From Brassica napus (taxonomy: Eukaryota > Streptophyta > Magnoliopsida > Brassicales > Brassicaceae): DNA of 64,000 bases. The stretch's first letter is position 1, and every line of letters starts with the position of its first letter. This document shows positions 20,063 to 31,812 of this stretch, piece after piece. The stretch is taken from positions 16,571,389 to 16,635,388 of the forward strand of contig NC_063436.1 of NCBI RefSeq assembly GCF_020379485.1. Direction: 5' to 3'. The notes under the pieces were generated by a model. The model was not told the origin of the DNA, ran no database searches, and was given only the letters and a program-made list of their open reading frames with translations. A program made the translations under genes and the position numbers.

Positions 20063-21259
20063 ATGGCTTCTTCTTCAAAGCGTTCGTGGTCGTTGTCTTC
20101 GCTGCCACCGGAGATAACACAAGAAATCTTTTACAAGACTCCGACGGATGCTCTCGTCCGATCAAAACCGACGTGCAAGAAGTGGTACGCTCTCATAACC
20201 GACGAAACATTCATCTACGAACACTTGCGTCGCTCTCAAGAACGATTCATAAGAATCTTTGATGGTGTGGTACAAATCGTGGATCCAGTACTGACCAGAG
20301 AACGCTCAGCTTCGCCAATCCAAAACGAGTTTCAACCTCCTCCATATGAGATTGATACTATGGTTCACTGCGATGGACTCATGCTGTGCAAGTGTGCCGA
20401 TCACTTGAGATTCGCCAACCTAGCTCTTTGGAATCCCGCCACAAGGAAATTCAGATGGGTCGACCCCGTGGATGTTATCACGAGTAGTGAGTACTACGGG
20501 ATTGGATACAGCAACAGCAAGAAGAAGGCTCGTGACGACGGTTACAAGATCGTGCGGTTTACTTGTGGCCTTGAGGGTAATTACGAGATCAATGTGGTAC
20601 CACAGGTTGAGATTTACGAGTTCAAGACGAATTCTTGGAGAACTATTGGTGTAAAGGTTGATGCTGATGTGAAGATTACGAGGAAATGTGTGGCTGTGAT
20701 GGGTAACATGTATTGGATTGCTTTTAGAGATCATGAAGAAGAAGATGAAGAAGAAGAAGAAGAAGATGAAGAAGAAGAAGAAGAAGAATATGAGTTCATT
20801 CGGTGCTTTGATTTCTCGGATGAAACATTCAAGGACGTATGCTTCTGTCCAACCTCTTATGTTAATAGTCATTTATCTTGTTTCAATGGAGATAGCTTGT
20901 CTTTGCTACAACAAGGCAGATCATCAAGAAACATTGAGGTGTGGGTTTCAAGCAAGTTGGGTGATGGTGATGTCTCGTTTAGCAAATATTTCAGTTTGTC
21001 CGGTCCTGGTCTTCGGGCGTTACGGGTCCGTGATGATGCTAGTCCTGTATACTGTTTTGTGAAGCCTAAGAGTGTCATCGTATGGTTCGTGGGAGTTGAA
21101 GGAAAAGGTGATAAGGTTCGTAATTGCCTTACTCTTTATGAGATTGATGAGGATGGAGTGAGAAATGAAAAGGTGACAGAACGTAACGACGTGCATGACT
21201 ATTCTCGCGCCTTCGTTTGTGGCTATGTGTATGTTCCAAGTCTAGTCCCTCTTCCATGA
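20063..21259 (+). CDS. F-box protein with F-box-associated domain, array copy 4 (inverted, acidic insert)
   Basis: Single exon, 398 aa, the only plus-strand copy. The F-box is at residues ~9-50 (SLPPEITQEIFYKTPTDALV). The associated domain has WNPATRKFRWVDPVDVIT and SWRTIGVKVDADVKI. An acidic tract of about 22 residues, nearly all Asp or Glu, sits at residues ~223-245; it is coded by GAA/GAT repeats at 20727-20790. The protein stops at VPSLVPLP, four residues before the WVRD tail of the others. It is the most divergent copy and has its own promoter, so it may be the oldest or the founder. Confidence 0.84.
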   Translation: MASSSKRSWSLSSLPPEITQEIFYKTPTDALVRSKPTCKKWYALITDETFIYEHLRRSQERFIRIFDGVVQIVDPVLTRERSASPIQNEFQPPPYEIDTMVHCDGLMLCKCADHLRFANLALWNPATRKFRWVDPVDVITSSEYYGIGYSNSKKKARDDGYKIVRFTCGLEGNYEINVVPQVEIYEFKTNSWRTIGVKVDADVKITRKCVAVMGNMYWIAFRDHEEEDEEEEEEDEEEEEEEYEFIRCFDFSDETFKDVCFCPTSYVNSHLSCFNGDSLSLLQQGRSSRNIEVWVSSKLGDGDVSFSKYFSLSGPGLRALRVRDDASPVYCFVKPKSVIVWFVGVEGKGDKVRNCLTLYEIDEDGVRNEKVTERNDVHDYSRAFVCGYVYVPSLVPLP

Positions 21260-21727
21260 ATAAGAGATTAAGGTTTTGTTTCGTGTTCTAAGCTTTAGTT
21301 TCTGGTCTTTGTTTGTTGATCTTGTGCACTGTAAAGATGTTACTAATATTGGTTTTGGTTTTGCACTGTATTATAATTAAACTGATACAGTTGTAGTACT
21401 ATTAAACTTTTTTGTGCACCCTTATTTGTTTGATAATATTTACAAATTAACCTACAGTATATATGTATCGTTATTCGTAGCTTATCAATAATCTCTACTC
21501 TCAATAGGTTGATAACGAAGTTATCGTATGATTTCACAAGATAAGCACAATTTATGAAGAGAAAAATGGGTGAAGATGATGATTCGTGTGGACCAAGTCT
21601 TTAGCTTGCCTTATTGGTAAAGTATCCTTCTGCAAGGAAACGTATATGTCTCTCTTTTTGTGTTTGTTTCACATTCCATATTCTATCATTAACTTTCTGT
21701 TTTCTGGATATAATAAGATACCTAACT

Positions 21728-21790
<63 letters not shown>

Positions 21791-22183
21791 ACCTAGTATA
21801 AAAAAGGGAAATTCAATTCATTTTTGTAACAATTTTATTTTTATTTTAAAATTCTTGGATAATGCGTTGGATCGTTAAAAAACAACTATAGGTTAAAACG
21901 ACAGTGATTCCTTAACAAAACGACAAAAGTACGCAGTGTTTTCTAGGGCTTACTGCAAAAGGAAAATGAAAAATTGAAAAAAATGGAATTGAAAATCAAA
22001 ATCGGAATCGCAAAATCCGAAATAGCCGTCGAAAAAGAAACAAATTTCTTGCAATTGAAGTAACCTTTTACTCTTCTTCCTCTTAAAATCAAAACCCAAC
22101 TCCTCTCTCTCTCTCCCTGTTCAGGTTTGGGGGAAAGATAGATTTTTTTTTAAAGAAGAAACCCTAAGGTCTTTTTGCATTCA
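21260..22183. other. Spacer between F-box gene 4 and the first NAC gene
   Basis: Holds the F-box 4 3' region, a TA microsatellite (21729-21784) and the NAC promoter and 5' UTR. The UTR phrase TTCTTGCAATTGAAG near 22050 recurs upstream of the second NAC gene near 25710, so the duplicates share upstream DNA. Confidence 0.6.
21729..21784. repeat. (TA)n microsatellite
   Basis: An unbroken TA dinucleotide run of about 28 units between F-box gene 4 and the NAC pair. It is likely length-variable. Confidence 0.95.
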
Positions 22184-24705
22184 ATGGGTCGCGAATCAGT
22201 GTCTGCTGTGTCTTCTCCGCCGACGACGACGGCCACTGCGGTGGCGACGGCGCTTGCTCCTGGGTTTCGATTTCATCCCACTGACGACGAGCTAGTGAGC
22301 TATTACTTGAAGAGGAAGGTTTTGGGTAAGCCTGTACGGTTCGATGCGATTGGGGATGTGGATATCTACAAGCATGAGCCGTGGGACTTGGCAGGTTCGA
22401 TGGGTTTCTCTCTGAATGTCTCTTCTGGTTTGCGTATTGTGTGATTTAGGGTTTTGTCTGTGAGACATTGGAGTTTGCTGATTCTGATTTGGGATTTTTT
22501 AGTGGTCTTAGCGTCTTCTTACTTAGTTCAGGAGAAAGGTTTAGTTTTTTTTTGTGGGCTTTGATTCATTTTCTGTGAGAGTTTTGTTGATGTTTTTCTC
22601 TGTTAGTACATTTTGCTATGTTTAGGATGTAACACTGTGAAAAGTCTAGTTTTTTTTTTTCTTGCCGCTTGTGCTTCAGTTTGGTTTGCTTGTGTTTCAG
22701 GGAATGAAGTTTGTTGTTCTGTATTTGGTTATATGAAAGCTTTGAGTTTTAGCTTTATTAAGTCCGGTTTCATTTTTTGTCTTCTGGTGTGATGTATTTC
22801 CGATTCATTGTGCTTGTGCTCCCGCTCTAGTTTGCTTGTGTATAAAGGGCATAAAGTTTGTTGCTGCGTGTCTTGGTATCTCAAGTTTAGTGGTTATTAT
22901 GTCTGGCTTTGATTTTATCTTCTGGTGTGTTGTGTGTGTTTCCATAAGAAGCATCTGACAAGCTGACTCAAGAGATGGTGTTTCAAGTGAAAAGTTTTTT
23001 TTTCCTTAAAGAGTTTCTTGCCATCTTGTGCTTTAGTTTAGTTTGCTTGTATTTTAGGGAATGAAGTTCGTTGTTCTGTGTTTGGTTATCTCAAGTTTTG
23101 AGTTTTACTGCTATTAAGTCCGGTTTCATTTTGTTTGTCTTATGGTGTGATGTACTTGAGATTCGTTAAGGATCTCTTGCGATTTTTGCTTCTACATTAG
23201 TTTGCGTATGTTTCAGGACACGAACTTTGTTGTTGCGTGTCTTGGTATCTCAAGTTTAGTGGTTACTATCTCTGGCTTGATTTTATATTCTGGTGTGTTT
23301 GTGTGTGTTTCAGTGTTTTCGTGGTTGAAGACAAGGGACCAGGAATGGTACTTCTACTGCGCGTTAGACAAGAAGTACGGCAACGGCGCTAGGATGAACC
23401 GAGCAACCAACAAAGGCTACTGGAAAGCAACTGGTAAAGACAGAGAAATCCGCAGTGACGTTCAGATCCTCGGTATGAAAAAGACACTCGTTTTCCACAG
23501 CGGGCGTGCTCCGGATGGGCTCCGGACCAATTGGGTCATGCATGAGTATCGCCTTGTGGACTATGAGACCGAAAACAACGGAAACCCGGTGGTATGCACA
23601 TTTTTAAAAAGATTTTAACTTTTGAATAAGCTTTTATCTGATACTGTCTAAGTAAGGGACCCTATCTCATCTCAATTGTTTGTTTGTTTGAATGCAGCAA
23701 GATGCATATGTGTTGTGCAGAATATTCCACAAGAATAACATTGGGCCACCATGTGGGAACAGATACGCGCCGTTCATGGAAGAGGAATGGGACGGTGATG
23801 GAGCAGCTCTGATTCCAGGAGTAAACGTTAGTGTCAGGGTAGAGCCAGTGCCAGTAGCCAATGGAAACATTCAGATGGATCAGGTTTGTATACTTCCTCC
23901 ATAACCACTAACCTGCTTAGTTTCATTTCATTATTTGTTATATGCAAAAACCTCTGTGTTGGAAGTGAATCAGTTTCTCTTAATTTGCAATATATCATAA
24001 TGTTTCTTATTTGCAAAAACTGTATGAAGCTGCTCTAGTCCTGTTTGGACTAGTCATTAACCTCATTTTATTGTGGTAATCCAGTCAGAAAGCAAGGGCC
24101 TCATTAACATCAACGAGCCACCAAGAGAGGCTACTCCAATGGATATCGAAGTTAATCATCAGGAGACTGCCATCAAGCCGCATGAGAATAACAATGATGA
24201 AGATGAGAAAGCACTCAGACGTGAGAATGCAAATAAGGATGAGCGTCCTCCTGCCGTGTGCGTTCTCAACAAAGAAGCTCCGTTACCTCTCATCCAATAC
24301 AAACGCAGACGCCAAAACGAGTCTAGCAACAACAACTCAAGCAGGACCGCAGAGGATTACTGCTCGTCCACAACAACAACCGTCGACAACACACCAACCT
24401 TAGTCTCATCGTCTACTGCTGCTGCTGCCACCAACAGCGCCATCTCTGCGTTGCTTGAGTTCTCTCTCATGGGCATCTCCAAGAAGAAAGAAAACCTTCT
24501 ACGTCCTCACAAGGAAGCTACACTTGAGGAGAAGCTTAATGATCTCCAGAAGGAGAGTAAGCAGATGTCTGATGAGAGAAAAAGTTTCAAGCTCGAGATG
24601 ATGGGTGCAGAGGCTATGATCAGTATTCTCCAGTCGAGGATCGATGCACTGCGCCAGGAGAACGATGAGCTGAAGAAGAACAACAACAGCGCCAATGGAC
24701 ACTAA
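22184..24705 (+). CDS. NAC050: NAC transcription factor, NAC050/NAC052 type, copy 1
   Basis: Four exons, 22184-22394, 23314-23591, 23698-23883 and 24085-24705, give 431 aa. The NAC DNA-binding domain shows all subdomains: [19 protein letters not shown] (A), [11 protein letters not shown] (B), [11 protein letters not shown] (C), [20 protein letters not shown] (D) and [14 protein letters not shown] (E). The C-terminal half has an acidic stretch, then [12 protein letters not shown] basic residues (here [13 protein letters not shown]) and a final coiled coil ([20 protein letters not shown]). NAC050 and NAC052 in Arabidopsis bind the histone demethylase JMJ14 and repress targets, including flowering genes. 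The start is the ATG giving MGRESV. Which of the two genes is NAC050 is inferred from order only. Confidence 0.88.
22650..23313. repeat. Degenerate tandem repeats in NAC intron 1
   Basis: Four related blocks start near 22670, 22830, 23034 and 23200. Each runs TTAGTTTG-TTGCTTGTGTTTCAGG, then GAAGTTTGTTGTTCTGTGTTTGG-like, then a TTAAGTCCGG or CTGGTGTG phrase. Each contains an acceptor-like TTTCAG, and the last block ends at the real 3' splice site. Similar blocks occur in the same intron of the second NAC gene (26370-26721), so the array predates the gene duplication. Confidence 0.7.
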
Positions 24706-25868
24706 TTTTATTCTTCTTTGCCGTTTTAGCTGTTTAATTTCCGTAATATTAGGAGTTATCTATGTAGCTTCTTCAGATGGATTGAGAACTTTGTTAGGTG
24801 TTTATTTTTCTTTCTGATGTTTCTACATCTTTTGAGAACATTCTAAGGTTACTCCACTGTAATATACTATCATCTAGTCTTTTCAGTCAAGAACTCTTTT
24901 AATCTGTCTCAAGGAATGTTCAACCTCTCCATAGTAGGGAACTTCATTGGGTTTATATTTAGTGAGTCTGCATTGAGTTTATAATCGTACACATTTTGAA
25001 TTATCATATGGTCTTCGTTGGGTTATATACTAAAATTTGAATGTTCTTCTCTTCTCCTCATAATTTTCAGATTATATTTTTCCTTGCTTTCTCTTTTGAT
25101 TCGATATGAAAACTCTTTGCTGCATTAAGGAGAAAAATCCTCATTAATTTATAGACTAGGACTAGGTGGTGGTTGCCAGGGGTGGACTAGTACTTGGTCT
25201 GGCTAGCCATGGTGGTTCATTTTACTGTCTAGCTTTATATACTCTTTATCAACTTGTAGATTATCATAGTGAAAATGTATTTAGAAATGGTTGTAAAATC
25301 AAATTGGGTGGATTTTTTTCATTTTAGACCATGTCGTAGGGTATACGTATCCTGTCTATGTTTAACTTTTCTTTATCATTTATGAGTTTGTGTGCTCTAG
25401 CAGACTAGTAGTAGAATGAATGTACCATTTTTGTATGTGTGGAGCCTTGTTCTTCTCGTTTTTGATCTCTAGAGTTGAAAAAGAAAACACATTTAACTTT
25501 TTTTACCACAACGAAACGACGGCGTTTTATTCATTTTACTACATAATACGACAAAACTTGCTCAGTAAGATTTGATCGCTGGGGGTTTTATTACTGAACA
25601 CACTTTAAAACAGAGAAAAAAAAAAGCAAAATTGGAATCGCAATCCGAAGAAGACAACTTGTTGTCTAGCCTTCTGGGAAACGCCAAAAAAAAAGAGGAA
25701 GAACAATTAATTTCTTGCAATTGAAGGTACCTTTAATCTTCGCCGTCTCTCTTTGGTTTCTTCTCCGTAAAATCCAAAACCCATCTCCCAACTTCCTTTG
25801 TCTGTTCGTCTTCTGAAGTCTGGAGAAAGAGAACAAACCCTAGTAACAAAGTTTGGTCTTTTGCTTTA
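24706..25868. other. Spacer between the two NAC genes
   Basis: Contains the 3' UTR of the first gene and the promoter of the second. A motif AACGAAACGACGGCGTTTTAT lies near 25509. No ORF worth calling was seen. Confidence 0.5.
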
Positions 25869-28618
25869 ATGGATCGCGGTTCTGTGGCTGCTGAGTCCTC
25901 GCCGTCTACAGCGACTGCGCCGAGTACTGCCGTGGCGGCTACGGCGCTTGCTCCCGGGTTCCGATTTCATCCCACTGACGAGGAGCTCGTGAGCTATTAC
26001 TTGAAGCGAAAGGTTCTGGGTAGACCAGTGCGGTTCGATGCGATTGGGGATGCCGATATCTACAAGTACGAGCCTTGGGACTTAGCAGGTTCGTTGGGCT
26101 TCCTCTGTCTCTCTGTCTCTTCGTTTCTTTGAGACGTGTGAATTTGCTGATTCTGATTTGAATGGCCATGGCTTCTTGGGTAACTCAATTCTGGGGAAAG
26201 AGTTAAGCTTTATGGGCTTTGATTCATTTTCTTGGGAATTTCGATGCAGATTTATCATTTGCTATGTTTAGGCTGTTACACTGTGAAAACAAAATTTCAT
26301 CTTGTCGACTTTTAATTGGAAAAAATCTGTACTTTTTTTTGTTGCTATTTTGTGCTTGAGTTTTGTTTGCTTGTGTTGCAGGGAATGAAGTTTGTTGTTT
26401 CTGTGTTTGGTTACTTGAAGTTTTTGAGTTTATTGTTTATTTAGTCCAGTTTCATTTCCTTTTTTTGCCTTGAGTAGTTCCGATTAGTTTACCTTGAGTT
26501 TCACGACATAAATTTGCAGGGAACGAAGTTTGTTGTTTCTGTGTTTGGTTATGTGAAGTTTTGAGTTCTAGTCTTATGGTCCGGTTTCATGTTTTGCCTT
26601 GTGTAATTCCTCATTAGTTTGCTTTGTGTTTCAGGACATGAAGTTTGTTGTTGCGTGTCTTAAGTATCTCGAGCTTACTCCGGTTTAATTTTCCCTTCTT
26701 CCGTGTCATGTGTGTTTCCAGTGTTTTCGAGGTTGAAGACAAGGGACCAAGAATGGTACTTCTACTGCGCGTTAGACAAGAAGTACGGCAACGGCGCTAG
26801 AATGAACCGATCCACCAACATAGGCTACTGGAAAGCCACCGGAAAAGACAGAGAAATCCGCCGCGGCGATCAGATCCTCGGTATGAAGAAGACGCTCGTT
26901 TTCCACAGCGGGCGTGCCCCGGATGGGCTCCGGACCAACTGGGTCATGCACGAGTATCGCCTTGTGGACTATGAAACCGAAAGCAACGGAAACTTGGTGG
27001 TATATAGTTTTATATCTGATACTGTTCCAAAAGAATCATCCTAAGTTAAACTTCCTTTTCTCATCTCAAGTCTTTGTTTGAATGCAGCAAGATGCATATG
27101 TGTTGGTCAAAGTGTTCCACAAGAAGAACATTGGACCACCAAGTGCGAACAGATATGCGCCGTTCATTGAAGAGGAGTGGGCTGATGATGGAGTAGTTAG
27201 AGTCAGGGCAGAGCCGTTACCAGTAGCCAATGGAAACAACCAGATGGGCCAGGTTTGTACTTCCTTCACTACCAAGAAGCTGCTTAGTTTCATATTTAGT
27301 ACTCCCTCCGTTCTTAAGTATAAGATGTTGTAGGTAAAAACGCATATTAGTAAAATTACTTTTTGTTGCTCCAAAAAAAAAGAAAGTTTGATTAAAACTA
27401 TAAAAAACTAGTCAATCAATTACAAAATAGACTAAAAAATATGATTGGATATATAGTTTTTGATCAAATAAAAAAAAAATCTTTTAAACATCCAGTATTT
27501 TGGATAACGGAGGGAGTATTTTTTTATATGCAAAAGCTATGTGTTGAAACCATCTTTTAAATGGTTCCAGTGGGCTGAGCGAGTTTATTTGAACTTGACT
27601 AGTCTACTTGAATGATACTAAGTTCAAGTGTTAAAAATTTATCTGATCAATCATCTCTCTTGATTTGCAAAATATAAAAAAAAATTATATGTAAAAACTT
27701 TTAGCTGAAGGGAAGCTTGTCTAAGTACTGTTTTCAGTTGATGGCTGAGTTCGTAGAATCTGGACTACATGAGCCTGTAACCAACACTTGTAGATCCTCT
27801 CTCGTTTGAACATATCATCCTTGTTTGAGAAGCACTTGCCACTTTGCATCATATGAAGTCATTTGATTTGATCGGTGAATGCTCTTATCAGAAGGACTAC
27901 TTGTGTTATTTACTACTAGGCTTAATCTGTAAAGTTGACAAAAGCATTTGGTTTCAGATCTTTTGTGTGTGCACCTTCTTAAGTTCATATAACTTTTGTG
28001 ATTTTTCTGTACCAGTCAGAAAGCAAGGAGCTTATTAACATCAACGAGACACCAAGAGAGGCTACTCCAATGGATATGGAAGTTAACCATCAGGAGAATG
28101 CTCTCAAGCCGCAGGAGAATAACAACAACAACAATAACAATTGTGATGAAGATGAGAAAGCACTCAAACGTGAGCACGCAGATGAGGTTGAGCGTCCTCC
28201 TCCTCCTCCGTTACCTCTCCTCCAATACAAACGCAGACGCCAAAACGAATCCAACAACAAAAACTCAAGCAGGACCACACCGGAGTCGTCCACAACAACA
28301 ACCTTAATCTCATCATCTGCTGCTGCCACCAGCACCGCCATCTCTGCATTGCTTGAGTTCTCCCTCATGGACATCTCCGAGAAGAAACCTCTTCACAAGG
28401 AAGGTTCTCCTCCTACTCCACTTCCATCTCTTGAAGAGAAGATGCTTAACGATCTCTATAAGGAGATTCACGAGATGTCTGTTGAGAGACAGACTTTCAA
28501 GCTTGAGATGATGAGTGCAGAGGCTATGATCAGTATTCTCCAGTCCAGGATCGATGCACTTCGCCAGGAAAACGATGAGCTGAAGAAGAACAGCGACAAG
28601 GGACAAGGAACGCTCTAA
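25869..28618 (+). CDS. NAC052: NAC transcription factor, NAC050/NAC052 type, copy 2
   Basis: Four exons, 25869-26088, 26722-26999, 27088-27252 and 28016-28618, give 421 aa. The NAC domain is complete: [41 protein letters not shown] and [18 protein letters not shown]. Subdomain E reads [11 protein letters not shown] instead of LCR-FHKNN. The C-terminal half keeps [25 protein letters not shown] and the coiled coil with [14 protein letters not shown]. Exon phases match copy 1. The third intron is long (763 bp) and holds a Stowaway element. The role is as for copy 1, by family; the two may act redundantly. Confidence 0.87.
27302..27516. mobile_element. Stowaway MITE in NAC copy 2 intron 3
   Basis: A 215-bp element begins CTCCCTCCGTTC and ends AACGGAGGGAG, inverted terminal repeats typical of Stowaway (Tc1/Mariner). 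TA flanks both ends. It has no coding capacity. It is absent from the equivalent intron of copy 1 (24 kb region), so it arrived after the duplication. Confidence 0.9.
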
Positions 28619-28845
28619 AAAACATAACTCTAGGTTTCTTCTTCTTTGCATTTTAGCTTCTTACATTATGAGGTAGCTTCAGTAGAACGGATTGTGAACC
28701 GTGTGAATGGCTGTTGTAAAATTAGGATATTTTCCTTCTTTTTTAGGGGGGATGTTAATGCATCTTTCTTGACTCTCTTATCGGCTTTTAGCTTCTGGTG
28801 CTCTATCATAAAAATGTTTTATGTGGTTTTGATGCTGGTGAATAG

Positions 28846-29010
28846 GAATGGGAAGATAATGAACGACTTGAGAGGAGACATGACAAGACTACAGCAAGGA
28901 ATGAGATATATGCAGAGATGACTTCAGAAACTTGTAATGACTATGCAGTCTTAGCTGCAGCGTTTGGTTCAGACAAGAGGTCTCTGCAGCTTTAAACCGA
29001 TCGATCATCC
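28846..29010 (+). pseudogene. Relic of a RING/U-box-type gene exon
   Basis: After AATAG the sequence starts GAATGGGAA (EWE). One frame reads NDLRGDMTRLQQGMRYMQR and stops. A later stretch in another frame reads EVSAALNRS. Together these match the order of the coiled coil near the end of plant RING proteins with the pattern EWE-INDLR-DM-RLQ-GM...QRM...LQRSVRQEVSAALNRS (from memory, At5g04460-type). Frameshifts and the loss of the middle show it is dead. In A. thaliana At5g04460 lies beside SIAMESE (At5g04470). Here the relic lies 2.4 kb from LGO, SIAMESE's paralogue. Confidence 0.65.
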
Positions 29011-31440
29011 GGTGACCAAGGTTTTTTTTTATTTGTGCATACAGATTCACCATTTCATGATTAATATAACTAATATTGTGTTAAAAATTAGTTAATTACA
29101 TACTTATGCATGGTTCATTGATCTATATAGAAATAGTAATAATATCTTCGACGAAGTTGTTTAGCTTTGCCTTCTGTGCTTTTGTCGGCAACATACACAC
29201 TTGAGTTTTCCCATTGAATAACAGAATAACGCAATCATGAAGAAGTAAAAGAGTAGCTTATGTTCAAAAGATAATTTTCTTGTTGGTTGCGTAATCATGG
29301 CTCCTACAACGAACCATATTTTTACTCTATTTAATTTCCTATTCAATTTTATTGGTCTAATAAATAAGCACATTAATTCCATTTTTGTCACATGGCCATA
29401 TTCTCAATATTTAATTTTGTTGGTATGGTGAGTAATCTTGTCAGCAAGATAATTTCAAATTGTTGCTTCTCAAAGAAATTAATAAATTTAATTTTCTAAA
29501 GAGACACAACAGTCAACAGGCATATAACAATTCAATTTTTTATATAAAAATGCTAAAAAAAATTTTGTTCAAAAAAAGAAGAAGCTAAAATTATCTTTTA
29601 AAAACAAGTTAAAATTAATAGCCCTTTATTAAAAAAACAAGTGAAAAAATTCTCAACCTAACTCATTTTTAATCATTCAAGTAATCATGGCTTATTTATC
29701 ATCGATCACTGTATTATATTATTGTCAAATTTACACAACAATTGTAATTTTTATAACAATCAATTTTTTTTACTACATATTATACTACATATGCATAATT
29801 TCCGGTCATCAAACAAATCATTTGGATTCATTTAATATTTTTTTTATTTTTATATACAATGTTTAGAGATCGTAGAAAACTAAGCGATGAGTATCAACTT
29901 CGAACTTTGAAATATTTTCTGTGAAAAGAGACAATTCTTCGGGTTTATTACCAAGAGTTTGTTTCAACTTGTTCACTGGTTTGTCACCTTGTGTAGCAGT
30001 TTCTATGGAGTTAAAATGTGCAATCGAGACTATTTCGGTTCTTCTCGTTTGTGAAGATTAGTTTTCAAAGTTACAACATAAGATGGCTAAATTTTAGCTG
30101 TCAAACTTTGTCTTACATGCTTCTTCGACGCATTCAAGATTTGTTTTGAATTCGCTGACATCTTTTGACGAAGAATTATCATGTTTAATCTTAATTGTTG
30201 TTGTAGTTTATGTTTATTTTCCAAGAGAATGTTTAATTTCCTCTTACTATACTATTGTAGTTCTTCAATGATTTAATGAAAGAAAGTTTGTGTTAAAAAA
30301 ACTTTGAAATATTTAGAATATCTTCTATAGTATTATACAAAAATGAATTGCAGTATCCACAGATCCCAAAGTTGCGTCCGTCGCTCTACCGGCCCGTCAA
30401 AACGTCAGAAACAAGCATGAATTTCTGATAAAACGAATTTGATACAAATATAACTGCGTTAATTAACATGTGCATGCTTATTTTACATTACTTCAAAATA
30501 GATATTTGCATTTATCAAGGCTTCATTATCTCTGCGTTATTGCTTTCACAACTTTGGTCACGCAACTGATACATCTTCGACCAAATTAGCACCTAATACT
30601 TTTAAACGCTAATTGCATTTTTGGTAACATAATTAGCTGATATAACTAACAATAGTAATGAGAATGACATTTTGCAGTTCAACTTGAATTATTTGTATCT
30701 TGTTCAACTGAATTCAGTTTGTGGAAGCGCACCGTTATAATTAACCAAAAAATAATAATAATTTATGTATGTAATATTGAAAAACATGACAAATGTGTAT
30801 AATAGCTTACAAAAATATATAAATCTGTTTCATACCAAAAAAAAAATATATATATATATAAATCTGTATGAAAATAAAAAAAGAAACAGCATCTAAGGCT
30901 TCATAAAGAACTATAGCAGAGTATAAAATTTGTTTCATTTTTTCTTACAAAACTTTTGGTTCATTGAATTTCCTTAGCTGGTTGAATAAATGCAATAATT
31001 TCATATTTACACGAACATGTACCACATGTACGTATATAAGTCATGAAGCAATACTTGCTTTGTTTCCTTGACGCTGGATGATAAAGAAGTCGATCTTGTC
31101 GCTTATATATGACATAAATATCCCAATTATTATTAGAAAACTTCGCAATTAAAAAAAAAAACTTGGCAATTGGAATTAAATTTTCATTTATTACAGAATT
31201 TACAACATCAACCCCTCGATACAAAATCAATACGACCTTACTTGAACATGATCTGTTCTATAAGCTCGCACCTCTTCCTTGATTTCTTTCATTTAAAAAA
31301 ATGAAAATAATATGCGGTCGCAGAAAATTATCCATCCATTTTATATAAACATATTAAACTTTAAACCTTATACTTGATTATAAAGTTCACAGTATTTCCA
31401 GTAAAACTGTAAAAATCAGTGTAAATCTTGAACTAAAGGC
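29011..31440. other. AT-rich gene-free spacer
   Basis: About 2.4 kb with only short frames and A/T runs. I see no gene, tRNA or clear transposon ends. The GLB2 haemoglobin gene expected near here in A. thaliana (At3g10520, from memory) was not found. Confidence 0.5.
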
Positions 31441-31812
31441 TCATCTTCGCGGACAATGAGGATAACGTCTCCGCCTTTTCGCCGTGTCACTATAAACGGA
31501 TGTGAAGAAACGGTCAATCTCTTCCCGGTTCGTGATAATCTCACAAGTCGACACTAAGAGCTTCCTCTTACACGATCTGATCATCATAGCCGCCGACGGT
31601 TCTGACGGCGGTGGACGAGGTTTTCTTGGCGGGGAAGGTGGAGAATCAAGAACGGAGGGAATCTTGTGTTCTTCAGATGTGGGTGTGCTGCAGCTAATGC
31701 CATCTTCGTTTTCTTCATCGCCATCGTTTATGTTTCTAGAGGTTTTGGATGGGATTTTAATGGTTGTTGGGATATTGACTTTGGACAGATCTTGTAATAA
31801 ATCAAGATCCAT
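31441..31812 (-). CDS. LGO: SIAMESE-related cyclin-dependent kinase inhibitor, LGO/SMR1
   Basis: Single exon, 123 aa. It begins MDLDLLQDLSKVNIPT. The family motifs are present: CSTPTSEEHKIPSV in the middle, the Pro-rich PPSPPRKPRPPPSEPS, the cyclin-contact region CKRKLLVSTCEIITNREEID, then FFTSVYSDTAKRRRR at the end. SMR proteins bind CDK-cyclin complexes and push cells from mitosis into endoreduplication; LGO makes giant cells in sepals and acts in leaf epidermis. The closeness to SMR1, rather than SIM, and the place after NAC052 support the name. The tail is basic and could act as a nuclear signal. Confidence 0.88.
   Translation of the reverse strand: MDLDLLQDLSKVNIPTTIKIPSKTSRNINDGDEENEDGISCSTPTSEEHKIPSVLDSPPSPPRKPRPPPSEPSAAMMIRSCKRKLLVSTCEIITNREEIDRFFTSVYSDTAKRRRRYPHCPRR

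Noticed and set aside
21614..21792. Frames made of Ile-Tyr repeats on both strands
   Set aside because: They are translations of the TA microsatellite.
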